Assembly: GCA_018340375.1 (NCBI GenBank)
Contig: JAFFJZ010000002.1
Location: forward strand, 20,540,001-20,604,000
DNA: 64,000 nt
Direction: 5' to 3'
Source: Gonatopus flavifemur
Taxonomy: Eukaryota > Arthropoda > Insecta > Hymenoptera > Dryinidae
Positions 11,760 to 23,700 of the stretch are shown piece by piece. A program made the translations under genes and the position numbers. The notes under the pieces are model-generated. The model had not been told where the DNA came from, did no database searches, and saw nothing but the letters and a program-made list of their open reading frames with translations. Within the stretch, counting starts at the first letter, position 1. Every line of letters starts with the position of its first letter.

Positions 11760-14700
11760 GTAAGTAAAATCCATCATTCGCACGTCATATATTCCAAACC
11801 GATCGATTTGCCTTGTAAAATTATTCTTTCCTCTCTCCCCGACTAAACGTACCGTGAATGGAAGAGCGAAGAAAAGGAGGAACAACTTATAGACATCGTG
11901 ATGAATTTCTTGCAGAAAAAAATAACATCGAGGTCAAGGATTGAGTATTCAAAAGTGTTTTTATACTGTGTTGAAAGTTGCGATAAATCAAGTCGATGAC
12001 GTTACCGTGTAGCGGTGTATGTTTGGGGAAGTGGATAAGGGTTCGTCGTCGATTGATTTCTATCTTATTTCATTCCATTTTATTATGTTTTCTTTCCCTG
12101 AGACGGAAAGGAGGGACTTGGCCTTAATTCAACAACTGATTCGGCTTCGGTTCTCAGGGATAGGGGGTTTGGAAGTGAATATTCAAACATTGAGATTACG
12201 AACACAGTTTTCGTAGTGAAAGACTAGCAACGGGTGATTCGGTCGCATGAAATGGAGATAAATGGATTGATAACTGTTGGGAAATGTATCAAATCAGCCA
12301 TTAATTCGTCCCACAATCTAATTTTGGATAAAACGAGAAATAACTCTTCAAAAATATCTGAAAATTTGTCGAATTTCCGACGGAATCTTGTCAGACTTCT
12401 GAAAATACCTATCACATACTTTACAAGTACATAAGAAATTCGGTGAGAGTGGAATATGCAGAATTTCCGACAAACTTTCGCCGAACTTCTGAAAATTCTA
12501 CGTAATCCGCTGGTACATGATCAGTGTAGAGGAATTCAAGTTACAAGGAATTTCTTGTGAACTGTGAGCAACTTTTCATCCCTTTTGAGAGACTTTTGAT
12601 AAACTTTTTCAAGTATTACAGAATTTCGGAGAACATGAGGAGTCAAGTTTGTTGACTCGCCTAAACATAGCTAAAATAATTGCATAATTTCTTATGATTA
12701 ATATTTGCGCGAAGAAAAAAGAAATTTACTGTGACAGTGAAATCTAATTTTGCTATCTGTTATCACAGCAATCTTGTTAACTACAACAATGATTTTTTAC
12801 CTGTGGTAGCAAAAACTGTTCGCTCCCCCAGCAAAGTTTGGTATTATAAGTGCAAGAATAGCAAACAAATTTTGCTTGAAGAGTGAAGTTTTCTGCCGCC
12901 ACAGTTGAAATTTCGCTGTCATAGCCAACAAAATTTCTGTGATAGCAAATATATTGCTGTCGCAGAAACAAATTCGTTACCCTGACAAACGGTACCCAAG
13001 TAAAATCAGTTTCCCCTGTCACAGCGAATTTTGAATAACGGCAAAATTTAGCTCTGATATTTTTGCTATGAGAGTCAAGTTTTTCACTATAATTTATAAA
13101 GCGTTTGATATGAAATATCAAGAATAGCTCCCGTAGGTCATTTTCAGCTATCCAAATATGAGGAATTCGCTTTTCTGTGTGGAATTTTTAGTAGACTCCT
13201 GACGCATTCCGAAACAGTACGAGTCTCAAAAAAGGTGAGGATGACAAATTTCTGATAAACTTTGGAGAGAATTTTGAATTATACAGTTACTCGCAAGTAG
13301 TTAGATATTCCGGAGAGTGTTGAACATGAATTATTCCAGACAAACTTGTGCAGGACTCCTGAGAATTCTACGTGACTCATTACATTCATTAATACATGAA
13401 ACTTCTGGAGAAAGTAAAGTGCGAGAGATTTGGTGTGGACTTTTAAGGGACCCTACATGCACCTCAATGTCACGAAATAGCGTTTAAAGTACATTGAAAG
13501 TTGTCTAGAAAATCGATCCGTGCGTGGATTTTTTCGAAATTTTGATGAACTTTTGGATCACATGATATTCTCAAAAATCTTATGAAGGGAAAAGATCTCA
13601 CTGTTCAACTCTTTGCGGGAACAGCTATTCTCAGCGTATAATCTTCCACATCCGCTGATTATTGAACCGTAACTACGAATCATTTGTTGGGACAGTTAAC
13701 ACATTTGGCTGCAGGAGTCGACATTTTTCGCTCCCACAGCTGGAATATTGTTGCCGTAGCTAACGAAATTGCTGTGATAACAAATAGATTGCTGTCACAG
13801 CGGAAAATTCACTGTTCCAGTGAGAAATACCAAATTTTGCTGACCCAGTGATTTGTTTTTTTGCATATACAAAAATTCTCCATACGTCTCACAGGGATTC
13901 ATCAAAGATCTCTCACGCTTTACTTTTTCTGGACTTCTTATGTGCTTACGAACCTTGCAACACTTTCGAAAGTTAGCGCCAAAGTTCAGGGAAATCTCTC
14001 ACGTTCAACTTCTTCCGGACTTTTCACACGGTCGCGGGTCACGTAATATTGTCAAAGCCTGTCGAGAGTGCCACAAAACTCTACTAAAAATCCATGATAC
14101 TCGACTTTTCTGAAACCCCTCATGTATTCTCAGGTTACGTGAAATTTGGAAAGTAGATACTTCAAAAGTCCCTCACAAGCCCCTTAAATATCCGTCGGGA
14201 ATCTTCCACATTTGAATTCCTCCGAACTTTCCATATGCTGCTGGTTTAGATGATATTATCAAGAACTTGTCAAAAGTGTAGTAAAAGTGCGTACAAAGCT
14301 TCTCGAAAGTTCATCTCTAAAACCCTACGTGCTTGAGTGCTTTCGAATTTTTCAAGTCTTTCCTGGCCATGGAATGATGACCTTATCATAAATCTGTCAA
14401 AAATCCATCAGGAATGCCTGACATTTATCTTCCTCTAGACTTTCCATATACTTCTAGGTTACTTAGTATTTTGTGACAGTCCTAAAAAAGTTGATTGAAA
14501 GTTACTAGACATACTACCCACTTTCTTGATTGCTCACAGATATTTTATATACTGACGAGTCACGTGAGATTTTCATAACATCCTCGGTTGCACGAAATGT
14601 TCGTTGTCCGTTCTGAAAATGTTTGAACGATGTTGGGGTGTTCTAGGAATGTCTAGAGAATATTCGACGCATATTGGTGTTACTTGGGTTGGAAAGAAAT

Positions 14701-17700
14701 TTCCGGCTGTATCAGCTGGATTATAGCTATCACAGGTAAATATTTTAGGAGCCACAGAACAGCTCATTTCTCAGCAACATCAGCTGAAATTCAGTTGATG
14801 AAGCTGGAAACTTTACTGTAATAGCTAAAATTTAGCTATAAAAGCTAGAAAAATGAATGACTAACCATCTCGTAGCTTTTGAAACCCAGAAAAATGGTTC
14901 ACTTGAATATTAACCTACTAGACATTTCATGGCATCCGAAAAAATTGTACTCGATGCAAATAAATTGTATTTGGGATGAATGAAAATTCATTTGAATGGA
15001 AGAAATTGTTTGATAAATTTGATCCAACTCAAACTCTAGTAGATTCATATTGAAATAGAAATTTGGTTGATTCAATCCAAAATAAATCTAAATATACAAT
15101 TTTCTCGGTGTAATTTTTTTTCATGAAGTTCAGTAGAAGTTCACCAGAAATCGCTCACGCTTGACTGATTTTAAATTTCTCATGTATTGCTGCCCGAGAA
15201 AGAATGATTTAGATCTAAGTGGATCTAATTAGATCTCGTTAGATCTAAAAAATGGAAAATGTAGTTCTATTTAGATCTAGACAGATCTGGTTAGATCTAC
15301 ATAGATTTAAATCACAAAAAATTTCATATTAATTAATCGAAATTTGCGTGCATCTACTGCCCATTTTCTTCACTTTTAGATGGTTTTTAAGAACTACATA
15401 TTTTCGAAAAAAATCAATTAGATCTCCGTAGATCTAAATAGATCTAAATCGGCCCACAGAGCATGAATTTTTCCATTTTTTAGATCTAAGGAGATCTAAT
15501 CCATTAGATCTAATTAGATCTAAATCATTTTTTCTCAGGTGAATCGAATATTGTTTGGGAGTCCCTGAAAAGTTCTTAGAGAATCTCGTACACGTGATTT
15601 CTCCTGAACTTCTCATGTACTGTCGTGTTGAGTGATATTTTCACACACGGAGAACAAAGAAATATAATTTTATTGAGCTCCGTTTGATGCAGCAATCAAT
15701 TTTTCGGCTGTGACAGCATATTATTCGCTATCCCACACGCAAAAAAAATAAATATATTTTAAAAAGTCCAATAATTTATTGAGGATCAGCGCCAGTTTGT
15801 GACGAATAAAATTATTGACCTGAATAAAGCGTCAAAAGAAACATAATTTTTTGTAAAAATACATCTAATGATGGTACTTTCAGAAGTAAATTCAGGGGAA
15901 TAACTTTATCCGTCACAGACTGGCGCTGATCCTCAATAAATTATGGGACTTTTCAACATATTCGTTTTCTCCATGCAGCAATCCTGCTAACTACAACAGC
16001 GATTTCTTGTCTGTTACAGCAAAAAATATTTGCTCCTTCAATGAATCTCCGTATTATATATAAAATAGCAAACAAATTTTGCTGAGGGAATCGACATTTT
16101 TCGTAGTCACAGCTAAAACGTCGCTGTCATAGCCAACAAGATTTCTGTGATATCGAATAGATTGTTGTCGCAGCAAAAAATTTGCTTCCACAGCGGATGA
16201 TTTTTTCTCCGCGCGATCTCGTCAGTAGCCCGTCATAAGTCTCCTTGAACTCCTTGAAAAGTTCACCAAAAATTCTGTACGTTTGATTCGTTCCATCCTC
16301 CTTATGTACTCGCGGATTATGTAATATTTCAAAAAGTCCATCGAGAAATCCTCAAAAATCTACCGGGAATTTTTCACGCTGGACTTTTTTCACTCGGGGT
16401 TGATAGCAATACAGCATCAGAAGCAGACTCGGATTAAGAATTTGGGGCCCGAGGCTGTCAGACTATTAACGGAGAAAACAAAATTCGCTGGGACACCAAG
16501 ATGTGATTCGGCTGGCTCATTTCTTGCCAACGCAGCAAATGATTTAGTACGTCAACTAATCATTCAGTCATAGCAACGGATTATTTGTTGGAACCGTTAA
16601 ATTTTCGAAATTATATATACAATAGCGAACAAATTCAATTAGGGGAGTCGATATTTTTCGCTGTTACAACTAAAGAATCGTTGTAATAACTCACAAGATT
16701 GCTGTCACAGCGAAGAATTCACTGTTCCAGCAAAATGTATCCAGGGGAATCAGATTTTGTTGTCGCAGTAAATTTTTTTCTCTGTATTCGAGACCTCTTC
16801 CAAGTGAACAGCGAGGCGAGAGAGCGTCTTCCAGAGCTTTTTATATCAATGCAGCTGTCTTAAATGAAACCCCCGGTGAGTGAGATCTTGAACTAGCAAT
16901 GCACGATCTCAACAGAATCGGTTCATTTTCAGAAATTTGTATTAAACTGTGATCAAGATTGATATCGAAATTTTATCAAGATCATGGTGAATGGAGGAGT
17001 ATACTAGTTAGATCGTATTCAGGTGCGATAACAGTGGAAGTTAGGGCTTCGCACGAGACTCGTGTCAAAGAAAGATAAAATAGTCATCAATAATCATTCC
17101 AATCTCTTGAAATATCAAGATGATCAAGATAATTTGAAGGTGGAATGCACGGAATGGGGTGGAACCTTAATCGATCAAACAAAATTACCAGAGATATATG
17201 TCGAAATATGCGACGAGACCTGCACCGAGACCGATACCAAGACTAGTTCCGAGACTGAGAAAATATCTTCGTTATCCACTGCGATGAAATCGGAATTTTT
17301 TCATGTCTTAAATTTTGAGAACAGTAAATGTAGATGATTTTTCAATTTCAGACGAGAGTCTTGTGCGAAGCCCTAGTGGAAGTACTCTACGCGTTTGAAA
17401 ATCTACTCCTGGGGGACCAAAACACACAAAACTGAAACTATCCCAATAAACACACACACGTTATTTCAACGTTGAAAGAACGTTAGACTGTCAAACGGAC
17501 CTTAGTCGTTGATTTCATAACGTTGAGTTGTGGTCAAAATTTGATAGGGAAACAGACGACCAGGAATTACGTTTTGATGACGTGTAATTTAAACTAATAT
17601 TCAAAAATAATCATCAAACGACGTCCTCAAAAAACGTGTTTTGAACGGGTTTGAATCCCGCGTTTAAAATGTGTTCATAACACCTTGTGTTTGAACTTCA

Positions 17701-20700
17701 ATTGAAGATATTCTGCTGAAAATGTCGAACGAAACCGAACAATGATCAAAATTTCAACAAAGAGCAAGATAGTAAATAGTGTGGCATACTTTCCAAATTC
17801 TGTCATACCCAGAAATACTATTGTTCCCGATATTGAATGAAAAATTTTGAAAAAAAAATGTGTTGGATTCAATTCACGTTTTAGAACCATCATTAGGACA
17901 CGTCAATATCTGACGTTTTTTGAACGATGTTTAAACCGTTGATGTGACGTTATTTTATGGTTGAAAAACACGTGATCTGCCGCGACATTTTTACGTTGAA
18001 TCAACGCAAAAATATTACTAATTCACAACGTGTGGTTATTGACTGTTTTTGACGTTTTTAAAATGTGCGTGTGTTTACTGGGATTTTTCTAAATCGTTCA
18101 CAGACCTTCCGGTGTTATCTATCTCAATGGGAGCTAAATCAACTAGCCTTCATTAAAAACGGATAAAGAACCAATACGGTTCCTTGGGAGGTCCACGTTA
18201 TACATATATACGTTATATATATATGTAGAAAAAGAGAGAAAAAAAGGAAAAGAAAACAGACATTGGGGAGGGATGGGTCTTCTAACATAGTCTCCGACAA
18301 TATATAGAATATTCCATGCTTTCCTCTCTTGAACCTAAATATTCACTTCTCCCTCTATTTATACAATTATCCTCAGGTGTCAGAGAAACGGAAAAACAAA
18401 TTCATTTAGTATAAATAATACTGAGGAGCATAAATTCTACGTATTTCCTTCCAATCAGACCGCATTTATAGTATAGAAAATACTAGGCTTCACCGTACTT
18501 ACATACACACCCACACTCGCGCACACGCCTCTCATCTTCCTTATCAAAACCATGAAAATTAGTACTGTGAAATTTTACATGCAACGAATGGTACAAAGCG
18601 CATAAAAGAAACGAGTATGATTAAATGTTACGAATGAAATGGAACATTTGTCTCGGTTGGAAAAACAGGAAATATATGTATACGTATATAGACGTATAAG
18701 AGAAAGTTAAAAGTTTTCAGAAAATGCGCATTACAATCACGTATGAAATATTCTGAGTCAGTGCTTGTATATAGGTATGTTTTTATATACATACCTATAT
18801 AAATGGTACACATTCTACATAGCAGCCATCTGTCACGTGTGCCTTTACTTGGCACTCGAGGTGGATGATGATGAGGGTGGTGAGGACGAACCACGTCGTG
18901 CCGTCTCGTGCCAAGTAAAATCGTCTTTCCACTCATCTCCCTAGAACTCCAAATGTCAGAGATGAGTGTGTAGATTTTTTCCTGCGTACTTTTTTTTTCA
19001 TTTCCACTTGCTTTCCTCCTTCCATATTCCCACACTCGTTGAATCTGTATTTGCTTACCAACATCCACGTCTGATACACCTGTACAATGAAAACCCTACA
19101 AACGTGGAACGGGATCAAGAAATATTGATTTCATCCTCAAAATATCTAAGTGTGAATTTATTATCCGGGATGCAAAATATTTTTCCAAGTCCAAAGCACT
19201 TATTCTTTGCGAATGATCGATGTCGATATAAAAATCGCGATATCTTGGAATCTTACGACGATGTCATTGAATTGGTTATCAATTTTAATCCTTCAAGCTG
19301 AGAACATTATTCGATTCATGATCAGAATTCGAAGTATTGATTTCTTGTTACCCAAGATAACATTGACAATTCCAATCTGGAACGACGTTGAATGCTCTTG
19401 CGATTTCGATTGAGCCCTTGTTCGTATTTATACATGACCATTGGGTCGGAGGTTACGTCCCAATCCCTTTACGTTGAACAAGAGATTCATTTCTGAATCT
19501 ATTCTTATATACTATTCTCATTCTAACGTCTAATTGTCAATGAATTTTATCTACACAACGTGATACCGATGCAATCAATAGTATTTGGTATTTGAAACTG
19601 GGTGTACCAAACAGGGAATGCATACTCGTTTGATCAGGGAGTGAAATGTCAAAACACCAGAGGAAGGGAATTATAGAGAACATACGATAATTAATAAAAC
19701 ATAATCACGTTTTCAATTAATTCACTGAATTATGCATTCAAATACTCTCCACCCGCTAGCTGAATACAACATATAACTCATATAAACCCTCTAAAATTTT
19801 CAATACAATAATCAACGGTTACATTATCCGTTTCCCACAATCATGGAACGAATTCTCAATCAACCCACCCTCTTCGGAATCAGGACGTGCATTGAAATTG
19901 AGAAAAAATCGATTTACGAAGAAACTTATTGCCAAGTATTTGCGTTCATCCCTGTGATCCCAGTTTTTGGCATAGTTCCAGACCGGCGGTTTATGAGGTT
20001 TATGTTTAAATGCTGACTATCGGTTGTATCGCTAACAACCAATGCCTTCCTGAAATACTCTATACGCCAAGCATTGTTGCCAAAATTGAACAATCATTAT
20101 TATAACCAAAAAAAACTTATATCATTGTTCCAGTATCGATGGAAAGGGAGAGAGTGTTCTTGGAATAAAGACTAGAAATGTACATTCTCATAGTATATAA
20201 ATTTCTCTTGATTACAAAATTCCATTTCGGAATACCTTACCGTTGTTACGATTGTTCCTCTCGCTACGTCTACTACTACTCGAAAACATTCGTGTTCTAT
20301 TTTGATCCGTCACAGGTTATGATGACATTTCGCTATGACATAGTGATAGCACGGAAGACATCAAGGACAAATCAAGCTTTTCTCCAGTGACATTTTTCAT
20401 CGCTCTCATCATTTTTATCAGAACCGTTTCCTCTTTGCTTCTCGAGAAAAGAGTTTCTTTTCTTCCACATATGTATACATATTTTATAACAAAAAGTCAA
20501 CCAAACATCGGAGTTGTACGCGCGGGCGACAAGCATCTCACCTTTTTCTTTCGTTCAAGCATTTTTCCCGAGTTGCATAATGCATAGAGCGCGCTCCTCC
20601 TCCTTCGTCCTTTCTACATTCCTTCACAGTATTGCACTTATTTCTACACCCTCGCTCACTCCTTCCCGTACCTCGCGAAACATTTCTCGCTTTCTTCCCT

Positions 20701-23700
20701 TCCTCCTGATGGAAGTTTCAATCCTTTGTTTGCCTACTCCGTGCTCTGTCGTCAATCTTCATTCGGAAGCCCTACAAAATCAGTTGTCGAATATGACCAT
20801 CATGGAGCCAATTCTTCGAATTCTATTTATTATTTCATATTCTTTGTGGAAAAATTTATATTCGATATTCAAAAGCAGAAGCAGTAGTGATAGCGGTGTT
20901 CGTGGTTTTCGAATTTGAAAACTGAGATTAACGAACGTCATTAACCTTTGAGGTTGAAGGGATTTGTACAAGAAAAATAAAAGAGAAACTTTCTCTTGAT
21001 ACTCGATTCTCTGATGTGGGAATAAAATCACAAATGGGATTTAAAAAACATAATAATTCAACCTCTCGATCGTTTAGTCACGCGTTCGAGCAATCACGTC
21101 TTGCCCTCTTTCTTCGTTGCATCAGGCCATAAGATAGAAGGGCCGCAACAACGAAGGAGAACGTGCTTGATATCCGTAACAGACTGGACACGTGCTTTAC
21201 TCGGATAGATGTTTTTTCCTCCTCTTAACGAGATTACTCGACATAAAACACGTGGATGCGGCATATAACAGGCTGCAACATGCACGTTCGTTGCATCTGG
21301 TTACCTATTGTTGCTCCTACCGCTATTGCTACCTCTGTTCCTACTGCCGCAACAACACCTCCTACTATTGCAGTCTCCGTTGAGCATAAAATTTATGCTT
21401 AATTTAATCACACTTGGTCCCTATCCACCACGTTACGCTGGACACATTAGGAGAGATTAAAAACTTGTGCCATTCCTGGCACCATCGTCGTCGACAACGA
21501 CTACGACAACGACCAAGACGACGACAAAGCAAGAATCGAAGAACCACCTACGTGCAGCACCAACACATCATATACCACCTCAAATGAAAACTTGCATTCT
21601 ATTTTCTCTGAGGACAAGAAAAATGCACGACAGACGGAAGATGAAAAAAGAAATTGCACTCAACGCATTGCGAAGTGAGAAGCGTAAGGTTTCTTTCGCG
21701 GAATTGAAATTCGATGAGAAACGAGAAAATTATGATTTTTAATGCGACGTGGAAGAAAAGAATGAAAAAATACTACAACTGTTTTTGGTTTTATTCACAC
21801 GAGAAATTACACCGTGGAATAATCAGAGAGAGAGAGAGAGAGAGAGAGGTGTCGAATGTATCGATGATTTTAATAACTTGTCGGAGCACGAGATATGAAT
21901 GGTTTCCTTTCTTTCTCCTGGAAACTGGAGAGAAAGTTTAATTGGAATTCAAATTGAGTAGGGTGCGTAGTTTTTATGTAAAAATCAAAACAGAAGAACT
22001 CAAATAGCCGTGTAAATTTGAAAAGTTTGACTTCATTCGCCATCCCGATATGCATAATATTCAAATTTCTTTGAGAACCAATCTAAAAAATATCCTCAGC
22101 TTCAGACCTGATAGGTTCATAATTCATTTGCATTTTGTCATCGAAACGATACCTCTCCACGTATGCCAAATCTTGAATTCAAAAGCGATATCTCATTCTT
22201 TGTTCTATGTCTAGGAATTCGACGTATTCTTTTCTCACTACACCTGAAAAATCAATCAGTATTTCAAAATTTTAAAATCCTATTGTTTATCATTCGAACT
22301 CATCAAGGAATAATTGAGAAATGTTTGTCAAAACATTCATTCTAATCAATCGCATAGTTTGTGAAGAAAGTGAGGTACCTTTTATGAACTCGAATCGAAT
22401 AGATAAAAAACAAAAAATCCCCGAACGTGCCATCAACGCCATTTTGGTGAGCACAAGCTCATTTGTTTCATCAAAGGATTTATCGAGAATCCTCGATGAA
22501 TGATAGTAACAGCTAACAGCGCTGGGTAGCCTTTTTATTTATCCACACGTTTTATGCAGAGATTAAATAACTCAATACCTCGGGGACAGAATTGATCCTC
22601 GATGCATCTCGACCTCACTTATGAACAGGATTAAAACGCGCATCTCCGCATCCCGTTTTTTTTTTAACGAACGTCCGCGCTACTTCCACACTCGTTACCA
22701 ACGTGTAGATTTTTTTAACGTTCTCTCGCATTGTTTGGAGCACGTACTTCCACGAGTTATTGTTTGATATTCCAGTTGGAGCTGAAATGGAAATTACGGG
22801 ATATAGTTTGGTTCGAGTGATTTCATAATTATGTACAGCGGTGGAAATTTATTTATGTTATTGACGAATTCTCTTCTCTTTTCCGTAGAGGGAAGAATGA
22901 ATCAGTCGTGAGAAAGGAAGCTATTGTTTTTCTTCGGCTGTTGCAAAATTCTCAGTTTCATCAGAAAATCGTTGTCTCGTGGATGCGAAAATATTTAATT
23001 GTAATGGCTGAAACTTCTTTCTACTATCATCCCTCAGAGAACCCCTAGTAGAAGTTCTGGATGTGAAAATACCAGGACCGGACGAAGCATGCCTGATTTC
23101 TTATCAGGTCTTCATCAGGTTTCTTTACGGTTTTCTCTGTTTCGCTCGATTTCATTATGGAAATCAGATGAGTCCCTTGTAAGGGCCTCATAACATTTTC
23201 CTTATTCACGGTTTCCTGATTTTAACCTGATCAGGACCTAATTGAGAATAGGGAATTCCTGATCAAATTTCCAGTGGGGACATCATTGTGACATAACAAG
23301 CGTGTCGCTTAGGTCCGCTATTAGCTTCTTTGACAGATCTAGAACTAAACAATACCTTAGAACTTCTTCAAATAAATCGCAAGAATAAATTCACATTCCC
23401 TAACAATAGTCACTTGATATAATCAGTCATTGTTTAACGATTCCCATTCGAATATCTCAATGATAACTTGTCGGGTTACAATCGCATCTCGCATATTATT
23501 GATTGATGTTCAAAACGCGATATTCCCATCTAAGAGTCATTAGACAGTTGCGTTCAGAAGTTGAGTTCGTCTATACAATCAAGTGGTTTCGTACGTTTAA
23601 CTTGCTCACTCGTTCATTACGAGCCTCGGCAAGGTATGTGGTGGATACAAACTTCTCTGCTATATAGATAAGATGTTATAGTTGTGGAATACGTGTAATA

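Larger units (their letters stand above)
12270..14600. repeat. Degenerate repeat block that changes orientation
   Basis: Degenerate units of roughly 100 bp carry CATGTAC, then GCGGATTACGTAATATT, then TCAAAAAGTCCATC. From about 12270 to 13600 the units read in reverse (for example GAATTCTACGTGACTC near 13370). From about 13920 on they read forward (for example GGGTCACGTAATATTGTCAA near 14035). GCTGTCACAGC-type segments interrupt at about 12712-13060, 13690-13850 and 14700-14860. Forward units resume at 15560-15640 and 16230-16400. Confidence 0.6.

Noticed and set aside
17640..17662. T-arm-like CGGGTTTGAATCCCG
   Set aside because: No acceptor, D or anticodon arms fit around it; it is inside the 17442-18082 element.
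18628..19068. 146-codon minus-strand ORF
   Set aside because: It includes the GAT/GGT-type low-complexity stretch and the hairpin at 18844-18919, with no domain.
20514..20918. 134-codon Ser-rich ORF
   Set aside because: The composition reflects TC-rich DNA, it lies in an intron, and it has no recognisable domain.
21467..21742. 91-codon ORF with a Thr run
   Set aside because: The Thr run comes from an ACGAC triplet repeat; there is no ATG context, splice signal or domain.
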